A stretch of 64,000 nucleotides of DNA, taken from SAR324 cluster bacterium. GTDB lineage: Bacteria; SAR324; NAC60-12. This document shows, in pieces, positions 17,521 through 26,824 of this stretch. The notes under the pieces were generated by a model. The model was not told where the DNA came from, made no database searches, and saw nothing but the letters and a program-made list of their open reading frames with translations. Both the position numbers and the translations under genes were made by a program. The DNA is taken from NCBI GenBank assembly GCA_028281495.1, contig JANQJU010000064.1, forward strand, positions 558,001 through 622,000, in the 5' to 3' direction. Position 1 is the stretch's first letter; each line of letters begins with the position of its first letter.

Positions 17521-18029
17521 AAGTGGGTTCCCTCACGTTCTGCAATAATACGGCCGACAAGATCAGCTACCGACTTCAGAACATATTGGTCGATATTTTC
17601 TCTGAGAAGAGCTAACTCTCTCACCAAGCTTGAGCTGATCACCGAAAAAGGAGGTTGAGCAAACATACACATTGTTTCGATGTTCTCATTAATACCTCGA
17701 TTGCCAACAAATTGCTCAAGTTCCCCTTGAAAATCGGCAACGGTCCTGAGGCCTTTAACAATCAACCGTGCCCCTTTCTTTTCTGCATACCGAACGGTGC
17801 CACCTGAATAGGTTTCTACCGTGACATTTTTCAATTCATAGTGCTTTACATATTCAACCATCATTTGGACGCGTTCTTCTGGTTTAAACAGATACTGCTT
17901 ATGAGGGTTGATTGCCGCTGCCCAGTACAAATGTCCAAAATGAGAAGCTGCACGACGCATAATGTCGGCATGCCCCCATGTTGGAGGGTTGGCACTGATC
18001 GGGTAAACTGCAATTTGATCTTGAGCCAT
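17517..18029 (-). CDS. coaD: Phosphopantetheine adenylyltransferase-like protein
   Basis: Nucleotidyltransferase of the HxGH family, converting 4'-phosphopantetheine and ATP to dephospho-CoA. 170 residues, near the usual 160. Visible motifs are AVYPISANPPTWGHADIMRR (T/HxGH with the second His), INPHKQYLFKPEERVQMM, IVKGLRTVADFQGELE (substrate-binding Arg), and the C-terminal ISSSLVREL (the ISSTxxR motif). The first motif departs from the usual YPGSFDPxTxGH, reading PISANPPTWGH, and it lacks the first His as many CoaD proteins do. Specificity for phosphopantetheine is therefore probable, not certain. ATGA-coupled to the orphan FtsK-like gene and 7 bp downstream of the phosphatase gene. Confidence 0.82.
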   Translation of the reverse strand: MAQDQIAVYPISANPPTWGHADIMRRAASHFGHLYWAAAINPHKQYLFKPEERVQMMVEYVKHYELKNVTVETYSGGTVRYAEKKGARLIVKGLRTVADFQGELEQFVGNRGINENIETMCMFAQPPFSVISSSLVRELALLRENIDQYVLKSVADLVGRIIAEREGTHL

Positions 18030-18036
18030 ATAGACC

Positions 18037-20337
18037 TCAGTTGGTTTCCTTTTTGTGGGGAAATGGGGCCGTGATACGGGTACAGACTACCGTAATGTCA
18101 TCTGCCAATGCACGTTGTCCACTGAAATCATCGTTTTCTTGTATTAGTTGATCGACTATTGCCTGAGCTGACTGATTTCGATACCGCCGTAAGGCTCGAA
18201 CTAATCGTTTCTCACCCCACATTTCTCCCGCGGTATTTTCATTTTCGGTCAACCCATCAGTATAGAATAAGATCAAATCATCGTGTTCCAATTGTTCGTC
18301 TTTCTGGGAAAACATCCAATCCTTGGCATAACCCAGGCGAGAATTGGCATTCAATAGTCGTTTCACTTTGCCATTAGCGCGCACGATCAAAGGAAAATTA
18401 TGGCCTGCATTCGAGAAGGTCAAGGCTCCTGTATCAAGATTGATGCAGGCAATAAAAAAGGTCATAAGAAAATCAGGATGCCCCGCTTCAAAGATCGCAT
18501 TGTTTAGATGTTTCATACATTCTGCTGGAGAAGGAACTTCTCGATCAAAGGCATAGCGCAAATAATACATTTCTTCGAGAATCTTGCAGGTGGCACTGGC
18601 CGTCGCAGTGACTAAGGCCGCCGGAGTACCATGTCCGGTAACATCCCCAATCATGACATACAGATGTTGATCGAAGCGTTTCATAAAACCATACCAATCA
18701 CCACCCGTTTCACTGGCTGACCGGAAGAACGTCGCCAGTTGGACATTTGGAACTTCGGGTAATGTTTTGGGGAAGAGCGCTTGTTGTACCGCGGCGGCAG
18801 TTTTTAATTCTCCTTCCATACGAATTTTTTCGGCCAGTTCTTGAGTGAAATCAATATTTTTGAGGGCGATTGCCAAAGAACGTGACAGGGTTTCTACAAA
18901 ATCTTGTTCGCTGGGGCCGTAAACTTCTGAATTGACCCCCTCTATTTCGATCAAAGCCAAAAAGTGATCCTTCTGTTCAATGGGGATACGAAGGACGTGA
19001 TTCCTCAACAAAACTCCAGAACTGCCATATTCTGAAGGCTCTTCTGCAAAGACTTGATTAGAAAAAAAATGTTTCAAGCCCCCGATTCGATTCATCTGAA
19101 TAGAAGCAAAACCATTGGCTGACAATCCAATGGGGAATTGAAAATGAGAATAACCGATGTTGCCACTGGGCTGGGCTTCTTTGAAAGCCAAGTGAACTTT
19201 TGCTGATTTTTTCAGTGGAATCTCGGCAAGGATCGTATCCAGAGCTTTAATGATAGGAGTGAACTTCTCGTGGGCTGACGCAATTTCGCGGGTGGCTTCC
19301 AAGATCCGCTCAAGCCGTTGTTTGGTTTGGGTCAGAGCGATGTTCGATACGTTGAGTTCGGAAATCGTTTCTCGAATAGCATCTCGCATTGAGGCGAAAC
19401 TAATTGCTAAACTCCCAACCTCATCTGTACCAGAAGTGTCAATTTTGCCATCAAGTTCTCCTCGTGCCAATTGGTTGGCGCTATCTCGAAGGGTTTGAAT
19501 GGGACGAATGATCGTCTTGATCGCAATAAACGAGATGGCGAGCAAAAGTGCGCAAAAAAAGAGTGCGCCTTCTATTATTCGATTGAGTGTGATTTCTCGG
19601 CTCCGTTCTAATATGTTTTGATCAATCAACGCTTCGGCTTCACGAATCCTTTGCTCCGTGGCTTCTTGCATTGTTGTAATGCGCTGAGTTGTGAAAGCAA
19701 ACACCAATTTCCCAATATATTCTCCGTCATCAAAGATTTCCCGTTCCACGATAGAATTCTGTTTAGGAAATGTGTCGATAGATGACATTTCTATAACTTC
19801 ATTGTTTTTATTCCTATAAAACCCCGCATATAGTTGAGATTCCCAATCCTCCACATAAATCCCTACCAAGTCTTCATCAGTTACCAAAAAGTTAATGGCA
19901 GTCGAAATGAACGTGCGGTTGAGCGAAGAAATCATTTTTGACGTACCCGCTTGCAGAGTCCTGGCTCGAATACAAGCAAACAGAAGTCCTTCATCCTCAT
20001 TGCCGAAGCAGTCTTTAAATCCATCGATAATTTGACGACGGGTTTGATTGGCATCGACCTCTACCTCGTTGAGACGCATGATCAATGGCCCCTTAGAAAA
20101 CTCGGAAATCATTTCAATTTGCGGTTGTAACTTACGCATCAATTGTTTTCGGGCCTCCTCCACTTGTCGGTTGTATTCTTCTTTCTGTAAGGCTAGCTGT
20201 CGTTCTCCTTGTGCTGTTAAACTGCTTTTTGCGACTCGGACTGTGATCACATTCCCTACAATAAACACAAAAAACATGAGCACGGAGATACTGAACAACA
20301 AACGGAATACCAAACTGGACTGAAGTGGAATGACCAT
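18037..20337 (-). CDS. Membrane HAMP-GAF-SpoIIE (PP2C) serine phosphatase
   Basis: Signalling phosphatase of about 766 residues. One transmembrane segment lies near residues 8-30 and another near 245-268, flanking a periplasmic sensor. A HAMP domain (IIRPIQTLRDSANQLARGEL and following) comes next, then a GAF-like region (about 360-530) and a C-terminal PP2C domain with LKTAAAVQQALFPKTLPE, GGDWYGF, MIGDVTGHGTPAALVTA and FYTDGLTENEN, which carries the metal-binding Asp residues. I chose ATG 20337, which follows GGGGGGAG at 6 bp. Such RsbU-type proteins dephosphorylate anti-anti-sigma factors, but no STAS or anti-sigma gene is in this window. A close PP2C paralogue is at 35.1-37.1 kb. Confidence 0.9.
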   Translation of the reverse strand: MVIPLQSSLVFRLLFSISVLMFFVFIVGNVITVRVAKSSLTAQGERQLALQKEEYNRQVEEARKQLMRKLQPQIEMISEFSKGPLIMRLNEVEVDANQTRRQIIDGFKDCFGNEDEGLLFACIRARTLQAGTSKMISSLNRTFISTAINFLVTDEDLVGIYVEDWESQLYAGFYRNKNNEVIEMSSIDTFPKQNSIVEREIFDDGEYIGKLVFAFTTQRITTMQEATEQRIREAEALIDQNILERSREITLNRIIEGALFFCALLLAISFIAIKTIIRPIQTLRDSANQLARGELDGKIDTSGTDEVGSLAISFASMRDAIRETISELNVSNIALTQTKQRLERILEATREIASAHEKFTPIIKALDTILAEIPLKKSAKVHLAFKEAQPSGNIGYSHFQFPIGLSANGFASIQMNRIGGLKHFFSNQVFAEEPSEYGSSGVLLRNHVLRIPIEQKDHFLALIEIEGVNSEVYGPSEQDFVETLSRSLAIALKNIDFTQELAEKIRMEGELKTAAAVQQALFPKTLPEVPNVQLATFFRSASETGGDWYGFMKRFDQHLYVMIGDVTGHGTPAALVTATASATCKILEEMYYLRYAFDREVPSPAECMKHLNNAIFEAGHPDFLMTFFIACINLDTGALTFSNAGHNFPLIVRANGKVKRLLNANSRLGYAKDWMFSQKDEQLEHDDLILFYTDGLTENENTAGEMWGEKRLVRALRRYRNQSAQAIVDQLIQENDDFSGQRALADDITVVCTRITAPFPHKKETN

Positions 20338-20816
20338 GTGACTCCCCCCTAAGTGATTTTTCCTCACTTCTGATTTATTCTTCTTTTCCCTTGTCTGCAC
20401 TCGACTTTCCTCCTTGACATTCCTGCCTGAAATCAACTTTGGGAAGCCTTTGACAAAGTCAAACGTTTTATTATTCCTTACTAAAAACGGTAACAGATCT
20501 ATTTAGGAGAAACCAATTATTTCGGAGGCGTAAAATTATTCGATCTTCCATGATCTCAGACCTTTATGAATTGTCTACCAATTTGATAAAAATTCAGGTT
20601 GTAATCTTTTCTTTTGGATCCTGTTAACTTCCGAAACTTGCAGGGTTTTTGTAGCGAAATCTAGACGCTATTTCTTTTGTTCTTTTAAAAAATCTAGTGT
20701 AGCGTGACTGCCTCAAGCTGACCAGAATGGCTGTATAGTGACGTTGCTATTCTAGCTAGCGAAGTGAGGCAACAACCCAATCTTTCACTAATTTCATCAA
20801 TGGAGGCAGTAAACCC
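20338..20816 (+). promoter_or_regulatory. Divergent intergenic region with a 15-bp palindrome
   Basis: 479 bp between the phosphatase gene and tkt, with no gene evident. It contains the perfect palindrome TTTGAC-AAA-GTCAAA at 20449-20463, about 112 bp upstream of the phosphatase start, a candidate operator. GGAGG lies before the tkt ATG. A TTGC/GCAA-bounded imperfect dyad near 20752-20772 is weaker. Confidence 0.45.
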
Positions 20817-22850
20817 ATGAGTACGTTAACTTTAGAATTACGAACACGTATCGAAAATACTATTCGCTGTCTCACGGTCGATGCCGTCGAAGCAGCTGGC
20901 TGTGGACATCCGGGAGCACCTATGGGACTAGCTCGACCGGTATTAGAACTGTGGCATTCCCATTTACGGTTTGACCCCCAAGATCCTCAGTGGCCGCTTC
21001 GAGACCGTTTTGTGCTTTCCGCAGGGCATGCCTCCATGTTGTTGTATAGTCTGCTGCACCTATTTGGCTATGAGCTTTCACTTGATGAAATTCGGCAATT
21101 CCGCCAACTTCATTCTAAAACACCTGGTCATCCCGAATTCGGAGAAACTGTCGGGGTTGAAGTCACTACAGGGCCATTGGGGCAAGGCTTTGCACACGGT
21201 GTCGGAATGGCATTGGGAGGACAACTGACACGCGCTCGTTTTGGACGCGATGGAAATGGTCCTGGTTATCATTATATATATGGAGTGGTCAGTGACGGAG
21301 ATCTCATGGAGGGAGTTTCTTACGAAGCTGCTTCGCTGGCTGGTCATCTGAAGTTAGGCAATCTCATTTATCTTTATGATAGTAATCAGGTCACAATTGA
21401 CGGTACTACCGAGTTATCATTTTCAGAGAACGTGCCACAACGTTTTGAGGCCCAAGGATGGCACGTGCAGCAAGTAGAAGGAGAGGATTTTCAAGCACTT
21501 CACGATGCGCTTAAGCAAGCTCGAGAAAACACTAATCAGCCTTCATTGATCGTTGTGACAACCATGATTGGCAAAGGAAGCCCAAAGTATGAAGGAAAAC
21601 CTGATGCTCATGGAAAAGCGTTTGGGACTGAAGAAGCTAATAAAACAAAAGAACGCCTGGGGTGGCCTGCTGATCAGGATTTTTACATTCCAGAGGATGT
21701 GAAAAGCTATCTCGCAGAAACGATTGATCGAAAAATTACGGAACGCAAAACATTAGATCAAAAACTGGAGTCATGGAAATCTAGCCATCCTGCACTCGAT
21801 TTGGCTTGGAAAGAAGCAAGGAATCCCCCGCCTATCGAGAATCTGCGAGCCATCCTGACGGAAGGAATGGAAGGAAAAGCGGACGCCACCCGCAAACACG
21901 GAGCAGCAGTAATGGCCAAAGTTGCTGAACAATATCCCTTTATGGTTGGGGGGTCGGCTGACCTAGCAGGATCCGCAGCTCCCGCTTTACTTAAAAATAC
22001 TTCTGCTGTTGGCATAGCTGCTGAAGGAGACGGAGAACGTTTTGGTGGTCGTAATCTTTTTTTCGGTGTCCGAGAGCATGCGATGGGAGCTATAACCAAT
22101 GGCATCAACCTGGATGGAACATTTTTGGGATACTGTGGAACATTTCTTACGTTTAGCGACTATATGCGTCCTTCGGTGCGCCTCGCAGCACTCATGAAAG
22201 TTCGAACGGTATTTGTTTTTACCCACGATTCAATCTTTCTGGGGGAAGATGGACCAACACACCAACCTATTGAGCATGTCGATGCTTTGAGGTCCATTCC
22301 AGGGTTGACAGTTTTTCGTCCAGCAGATGGTGTTGAAACGGCATTGGCTTGGGAGTGGGTCCTCACACAAGCTCAAGGTCCGGTCGCATTTATTTTGACT
22401 CGTCAAAAGGTTGCGGCATTTCAACGTTCGGAGAATTTCGATAATAGCCTGATTCATAAAGGTGCCTATATTGTTCAAGATCCTTCCGAGGGAAATTCTG
22501 ATTTGATTCTGTTGGGGTCTGGTTCAGAAGTGCCATTGCTCACGGATTCGGCAGCGCTTCTCGAACAGCAAGGATATAAAGTGCGTGTGGTATCGATTCC
22601 AAGTCTGGAGCTTTTCCTTAACCAACCAGAGGCCTATCGCAACGAAGTCATCCCGCCCAATCATCCGTTGGTCGTTGGGGTTGAAGCGGGGCGTGCGGAA
22701 AGTCTGCGTATTGTAATGGGGGCCAATAGCTTGATCTATGGAATCAATCGCTTTGGTGCTTCAGCTCCGTGGAAAATGCTTGCCGAAGAATTTGGCTATA
22801 CCCCTTCCAAACTGACGGAATGGGTTTTGTCCCACCTGAAAAAAGCCTAG
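20817..22850 (+). CDS. tkt: Transketolase
   Basis: ThDP-dependent enzyme of the non-oxidative pentose phosphate pathway. 677 residues, full length. N-terminal ThDP signature GHPGAPMGLA near residue 29, GPLGQGFAHGVGMALG, the pyrophosphate motif GDGDLMEGVSYEA in variant form (VSDGDLMEG) near 160, and catalytic FTHDSIFLGEDGPTHQPIEH near 470, where the conserved Glu of the ThDP activation loop lies just upstream (FGVREHAMG). GGAGG sits upstream of the ATG with somewhat long spacing. It stands alone, followed by a strong hairpin. Confidence 0.97.
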   Translation: MSTLTLELRTRIENTIRCLTVDAVEAAGCGHPGAPMGLARPVLELWHSHLRFDPQDPQWPLRDRFVLSAGHASMLLYSLLHLFGYELSLDEIRQFRQLHSKTPGHPEFGETVGVEVTTGPLGQGFAHGVGMALGGQLTRARFGRDGNGPGYHYIYGVVSDGDLMEGVSYEAASLAGHLKLGNLIYLYDSNQVTIDGTTELSFSENVPQRFEAQGWHVQQVEGEDFQALHDALKQARENTNQPSLIVVTTMIGKGSPKYEGKPDAHGKAFGTEEANKTKERLGWPADQDFYIPEDVKSYLAETIDRKITERKTLDQKLESWKSSHPALDLAWKEARNPPPIENLRAILTEGMEGKADATRKHGAAVMAKVAEQYPFMVGGSADLAGSAAPALLKNTSAVGIAAEGDGERFGGRNLFFGVREHAMGAITNGINLDGTFLGYCGTFLTFSDYMRPSVRLAALMKVRTVFVFTHDSIFLGEDGPTHQPIEHVDALRSIPGLTVFRPADGVETALAWEWVLTQAQGPVAFILTRQKVAAFQRSENFDNSLIHKGAYIVQDPSEGNSDLILLGSGSEVPLLTDSAALLEQQGYKVRVVSIPSLELFLNQPEAYRNEVIPPNHPLVVGVEAGRAESLRIVMGANSLIYGINRFGASAPWKMLAEEFGYTPSKLTEWVLSHLKKA

Positions 22851-22880
22851 AAAGTTTCTTCCAGTTTAAAGCTTCAAACT

Positions 22881-22906
22881 GTTTGCCCTCCTGCTGGAGG
22901 GTAAAC
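22881..22906 (+). terminator. Hairpin downstream of tkt
   Basis: GTTT-G-CCCTCC-TGCT-GGAGGG-T-AAAC: a 6-bp G/C stem with a tetraloop, extended by a G-T pair and four A/T pairs. It is followed by a T-rich stretch rather than a clean U-tract. A near-palindrome (AGTTTAAAGCTTCAAACT, 22863-22880) directly precedes it. Confidence 0.6.
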
Positions 22907-22923
22907 GTCTTCATTTCCCATGC

Positions 22924-22951
22924 TTGCGATACCCAATAATCGTTATATAAT
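22924..22951 (+). promoter_or_regulatory. Predicted promoter of thiO-thiS-thiG
   Basis: TTGCGA (22924-22929), 16 bp, TATAAT (22946-22951). This gives a leader of about 70 nt, too short for a TPP riboswitch, and no thi-box sequence is present. Confidence 0.5.
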
Positions 22952-23026
22952 GCCTCACCGTTTACTCAGAATGCTCCATTTTTTACTCAAAACGAAAACA
23001 CGTGTTGGAACCAGTTAGTTAAAATT

Positions 23027-24106
23027 ATGAACACTTCCATTGGCATTGTTGGCGCAGGCATTCTAGGGCGGTTGTTGGCGTTCTTCTGTGTGAAACAAGG
23101 GTGGCAAGTGAATCTATTTGATTCTGGAAGCCCTGATGGTAGGCAATCCTGCAGCCATGTCGCTGCGGGAATGTTGTCGCCTTATTGTGAATTGGAAAGT
23201 GCAGAACCAGCCATTGCAGACTTGGGAAGTTCCTCCACCTACCTCTGGCAGCAGGTTATCGGAGAGTTAGAAACCCAAGTTTTTTTTCAAAAAGAAGGCA
23301 GTTTAGTAGTGGCTCATACTCCGGAACAAGGCGATTTGGAGCGGTTGCATCATATTGTTGCCGATTACACTTCAGATCCTGTTGTGCATCGCATGGATGC
23401 ATCAAATTTGCTGGAATTGGAGCCGGAACTCAATCCGGGTATTTCACGAGGGTTGTTTTTTCCTTACGAGGGGCAAATTGATACAAGGGCGATTTTATCG
23501 GGTTTGAATCACTATTTGACATCACAAGCTGCATCCCAGGTGGTTGTGCATTACCACACTCCCGTAAATCATATCGCCCCGTTTGTTTTAGAAACGAACA
23601 CTCAGTCTTTTCAGTATGACTGTGTGGTGGACTGTCGGGGGCTTCAAGCCAAAACCGATATATCCAAGTTACGTGGTGTTCGAGGGGAAATCATTCGTAT
23701 TCAAGCTCCAGCGGTGCAACTCAAACGCCCAATACGTTTGATGCATCCCCGCTATCCACTTTATATTGTGCCTCGTCCAGATCACCATTATGTGATCGGA
23801 GCTACGACCGTAGAAGCAGAGGATTTTTCCGAAATTTCGGTGCGATCAGCCTTAGAGTTGCTTTCGGCGGCTTTTTCGTTACATTCTGGTTTTGCAGAAG
23901 CCCGCATCCTGGAAACTGCAGTTCACTGCCGTCCAGCGTTGGATGACAATCTACCTCGGATTTTCTATCAGAATGGATTGTTACGAGTGAATGGACTGTA
24001 CCGGCACGGTTTTTTGCTCTCACCTAAAATTGCAGATCTGGTTGTCCATTTTTTGGATGGAAAAACACTGGAAGCTGAATTTCAACACTTAATGGAAGAA
24101 GTTTAA
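23027..24106 (+). CDS. thiO: Glycine oxidase ThiO (thiamine biosynthesis)
   Basis: FAD-dependent amine oxidase producing iminoglycine for the thiazole moiety of thiamine. 359 residues. N-terminal dinucleotide-binding motif IGIVGAGILGRLLAFFC, then CSHVAAGMLSPYCE, which matches the ThiO/DadA family, and C-terminal VHCRPALDDNLPRIFYQNGLLRVNGLYRHGFLLSP (in part) with the FAD contact and substrate Arg. The stop overlaps the thiS start (TAATG), and thiS overlaps thiG, so the three form one translationally coupled unit. This glycine-dependent route implies an aerobic-type thiazole pathway instead of ThiH. Confidence 0.93.
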   Translation: MNTSIGIVGAGILGRLLAFFCVKQGWQVNLFDSGSPDGRQSCSHVAAGMLSPYCELESAEPAIADLGSSSTYLWQQVIGELETQVFFQKEGSLVVAHTPEQGDLERLHHIVADYTSDPVVHRMDASNLLELEPELNPGISRGLFFPYEGQIDTRAILSGLNHYLTSQAASQVVVHYHTPVNHIAPFVLETNTQSFQYDCVVDCRGLQAKTDISKLRGVRGEIIRIQAPAVQLKRPIRLMHPRYPLYIVPRPDHHYVIGATTVEAEDFSEISVRSALELLSAAFSLHSGFAEARILETAVHCRPALDDNLPRIFYQNGLLRVNGLYRHGFLLSPKIADLVVHFLDGKTLEAEFQHLMEEV

Positions 24107-24306
24107 TGCAGATTATTATCAATGGTGAGGTGAGGTTGATCGATCAGGTTCAAACTTTGGGGCAGCTATTGGATTGCCTGGAACAGGACCTCGATTATTG
24201 TGCAGTGGCCTTGAACGAGGCTTTTGTGCCAAAAGCTCGATACGATTCCACTCCGGTAAAGGAGATGGATTCCATCGAAATAGTAGCCCCTCAAGCGGGT
24301 GGATGA
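24106..24306 (+). CDS. thiS: Sulfur carrier protein ThiS
   Basis: 66-residue ubiquitin-like sulfur carrier. It ends in the diagnostic Gly-Gly (VAPQAGG) that is adenylated and thiocarboxylated. The internal segment CAVALNEAFVPKARY matches the conserved ThiS core (VAVxxNxxxVPR). The start overlaps the thiO stop and the end overlaps thiG by ATGA. No thiF is present in the window, so the activating enzyme must lie elsewhere. Confidence 0.95.
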   Translation: MQIIINGEVRLIDQVQTLGQLLDCLEQDLDYCAVALNEAFVPKARYDSTPVKEMDSIEIVAPQAGG

Positions 24307-25163
24307 AAACCTATCACGATAAAAGTTCATTTCTTGGAATCAATATGTGGAAAATTGCTGAATGCAACTTCAATAGCCGTCTCATTTTGGGAACTGCACG
24401 GTATCCCTCACCGGAGGTTTTGACGGAGGCCATCCAAACATCGGGAACGGAGATCGTTACGGTATCTTTGCGCAGGCAAATTTTTCGTCGAGATCAACCC
24501 AATGTGTTTTGGGAGACATTGAGGTCTTTGCCTGTTCGAGTTTTACCCAACACAGCGGGTTGCCATTCGGTAAAAGAGGCCGTCACCACCGCCCAAATGG
24601 CTCGTGAGATATTTGGCACATCATGGATCAAACTGGAGGTGATTGGGGATGATTACAATTTGCAGCCACATCCTTTTTTATTGGTTGAGGCAGCTAAAAT
24701 TTTGGTGGAAGAAGGTTTCGAGGTGTTTCCTTATACAACCGATGATTTGGTTTTAGCAGAAAGCCTATTGAACGCCGGATGTCAGATTTTGATGCCTTGG
24801 GCCTCTCCCATCGGATCAGGGCAAGGTCCTACAAACCCGTTGGCGTTAAAAACTTTACGCAAAAGGCTTCCCGAAGTTCCACTCATCGTGGATGCAGGAA
24901 TTGGTAAACCTTCTCATGCGACGCAAGTGATGGAAATGGGGTTTGATGCGGTCTTGCTCAACACGGCAGTTTCTACAGCTCAAGATCCTATAAAAATGGC
25001 AGATGCGTTTTCAAGGGCTATCCAGGCGGGACGACTTGGTTTTGAAGCAGGACTCATTCCTGCGAAGGAGTTTGCTACCCCGTCCACTCCAGTAGTAGGG
25101 ACTCCATTTTGGCATCAAGTTCCGCATTATGAGGAGGCCGGGGCATCCAGGCATCGTAAATAG
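24303..25163 (+). CDS. thiG: Thiazole synthase ThiG
   Basis: TIM-barrel enzyme that assembles the thiazole phosphate from DXP, iminoglycine and ThiS-thiocarboxylate. About 286 residues. The Schiff-base lysine is in SWIKLEVIGDDYNLQPH. LMPWASPIGSGQGPTNPLAL and VDAGIGKPSHATQVMEMGFDA are hallmark segments. The start I prefer (24303, MKTYHDK) overlaps the thiS stop as ATGA; a longer reading would run back through thiS. The start could also be the internal Met before WKIAECNF. Its 3' end overlaps aat on the opposite strand by 37 bp. Confidence 0.95.
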   Translation: MKTYHDKSSFLGINMWKIAECNFNSRLILGTARYPSPEVLTEAIQTSGTEIVTVSLRRQIFRRDQPNVFWETLRSLPVRVLPNTAGCHSVKEAVTTAQMAREIFGTSWIKLEVIGDDYNLQPHPFLLVEAAKILVEEGFEVFPYTTDDLVLAESLLNAGCQILMPWASPIGSGQGPTNPLALKTLRKRLPEVPLIVDAGIGKPSHATQVMEMGFDAVLLNTAVSTAQDPIKMADAFSRAIQAGRLGFEAGLIPAKEFATPSTPVVGTPFWHQVPHYEEAGASRHRK

Positions 25164-25855
25164 ATGTGAGGAGCAAACTTCCAGTTATCTAGCGGATTGT
25201 TGTAACGCATGCCTAGACGAAGGCGACGTAGGAACTCGCGGCGAGAGACTTCTTGAGCTCCTAAGCTGATGAGGTGGTTGGTGGTGACTTGGCAATCGAT
25301 AAAATGGATTTCCCACTCGCGTGCCTGGGCAACCAATGCGACCAATGCAACCTTTGAAGCATCTTTTGTTTTCATGAACATGGATTCTCCAAAAAAGCAC
25401 CTTCCGATGTACACTCCATAGAGTCCTCCAACTAGCTGATCATTTTCCCAGACTTCGACCGAATGCGCATACCCTAATTCATGTAGTTGATTGTAAGCAT
25501 GTTCCATTTCTTTGGTAATCCAAGTGCCTTCCCCATTTTTCAGTCTGACGGTTGCACAGGCATTAATCACTTCTTCAAACGAGGTATCGGATCGAATCTC
25601 AAAATTTTTTTTACGTAAAGTTTTCCGAAGGCTTCTGGATATTTTCAAACGACCTGGTTCCAAGATCAATCGAGGGTCGGGACTCCACCATAAGATAGGT
25701 GAACCGTCCTCATACCAGGGAAAGATTCCTTGTTGATAGGCGGAGAGCAAGCGGGTGATAGAAAGATCTCCACCATAGGCGAGTAAACCTCCGGGTTCTG
25801 CCAATTCGTGGGGGGGAAAGAGTGATACATCGTCAATTAATTGATAGACGGGCAT
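25127..25855 (-). CDS. aat: Leucyl/phenylalanyl-tRNA-protein transferase
   Basis: Adds Leu or Phe to N-terminal Lys/Arg, generating N-degrons for ClpS/ClpA. 242 residues, typical length. Motifs are GGLLAYGGDLS, FPWYEDGSPILWWSPDPR, LKISRSLRKTLRK, GVYIGRCFFGESMF and the C-terminal FIDCQV. It is divergent from the UbiA-like gene and converges with thiG. ClpS-ClpA lie 13 kb away in the same window. Confidence 0.96.
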   Translation of the reverse strand: MPVYQLIDDVSLFPPHELAEPGGLLAYGGDLSITRLLSAYQQGIFPWYEDGSPILWWSPDPRLILEPGRLKISRSLRKTLRKKNFEIRSDTSFEEVINACATVRLKNGEGTWITKEMEHAYNQLHELGYAHSVEVWENDQLVGGLYGVYIGRCFFGESMFMKTKDASKVALVALVAQAREWEIHFIDCQVTTNHLISLGAQEVSRREFLRRLRLGMRYNNPLDNWKFAPHIYLRCLDAPASS

Positions 25856-25963
25856 AGTGTTTATCAGAAAGCTTGTGTTGTGTGTTTAAGGACAATAGAT
25901 TCGCCAGTTTCTTTTTAACGAACATTCATCTTATCTTATTGACTTTATTGTACATTGTTTCAA

Positions 25964-26824
25964 ATGAAACCGTACCTTCAACTTTTACGACCTCACCAAT
26001 ACGTTAAAAATACTTTCATCTTTTTGCCGCTTTTTTTTGCAATTAAGATCGATCAAATCGACTTACTATTGCGTAATATACTAGCGTTTGGGTGTTTCTG
26101 TGCAGTTGCGAGTGGCGTATATATCTTTAACGATTACAAAGATATTGCATCTGACCAACAACATCCGACCAAGAAATTTCGTCCACTCGCTTCCGGAACC
26201 GTTCCAATCAAGGCGGCTTTCACTTTGATGGTGATCTTACTAGCTCTCGGAGGAGGAATCGCTTACTGGCTCACTCCTTACTTTTTTCTAATCATATTCG
26301 TTTATTTTTTGATGAACCTCTTGTATAGCCTCCGCCTCAAGCACATCGCAATTGTCGATCTGTTTATCATTGCGACCGGCTTTGTATTGAGAGTATTTGC
26401 TGGCGCGATTGTGAGTAACGTGGAGGCCCGAATGTGGATTATCCTCATGACCTTTTTACTGGCCTTATTCCTTGGTCTGGCTAAACGAAGAGATGATGTG
26501 TTGCTGTCGCAGCAAGGGGCTGCTGTTCGTAAGTCCATAGATGGCTATAATTTAGAATTTGTCAATGCTGGAATGTTTACCATGGCGCCAGTGATTTTGG
26601 TGGCTTATATCTCTTATACCATCTCTCCAGAAGTCACCGAACGCTTTCACACTCAATACCTGTATTTAACTGTGGTTTTTGTGATTCTTGGAATCTTGCG
26701 TTACCTCCAACTCACGTTAGTGCATAACAATAGTGGGAATCCCACAGAGATTCTGCTGAAAGATCGCTTTTTACAAATCACAATTGCAGCCTGGTTGTTT
26801 TCCTTTGTACTTTTGATTTATTAA
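25964..26824 (+). CDS. UbiA-family prenyltransferase (decaprenyl-phosphate phosphoribosyltransferase-like)
   Basis: Polytopic membrane enzyme of about 286 residues and 8-9 transmembrane segments. The first Asp-rich motif is NDYKDIASDQQHPTKKFRP near residues 56-74 (NDxxDxxxD). The second is near AKRRDDVLLS (about 170). LRPHQYVKNTFIFLPLFF and the ASG after the first motif are typical of the branch that transfers 5-phosphoribose to polyprenyl phosphate, giving precursors of decaprenyl-phosphoryl arabinose. The epimerase genes of that pathway are not in the window, so the acceptor is uncertain. I prefer ATG 25964 over the in-frame TTG nine bases upstream. Confidence 0.82.
   Translation: MKPYLQLLRPHQYVKNTFIFLPLFFAIKIDQIDLLLRNILAFGCFCAVASGVYIFNDYKDIASDQQHPTKKFRPLASGTVPIKAAFTLMVILLALGGGIAYWLTPYFFLIIFVYFLMNLLYSLRLKHIAIVDLFIIATGFVLRVFAGAIVSNVEARMWIILMTFLLALFLGLAKRRDDVLLSQQGAAVRKSIDGYNLEFVNAGMFTMAPVILVAYISYTISPEVTERFHTQYLYLTVVFVILGILRYLQLTLVHNNSGNPTEILLKDRFLQITIAAWLFSFVLLIY

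Noticed and set aside
22852..23026. TPP riboswitch before thiO-thiS-thiG
   Set aside because: The spacer has a terminator-like hairpin and a promoter but no thi-box motifs, and the leader is too short.
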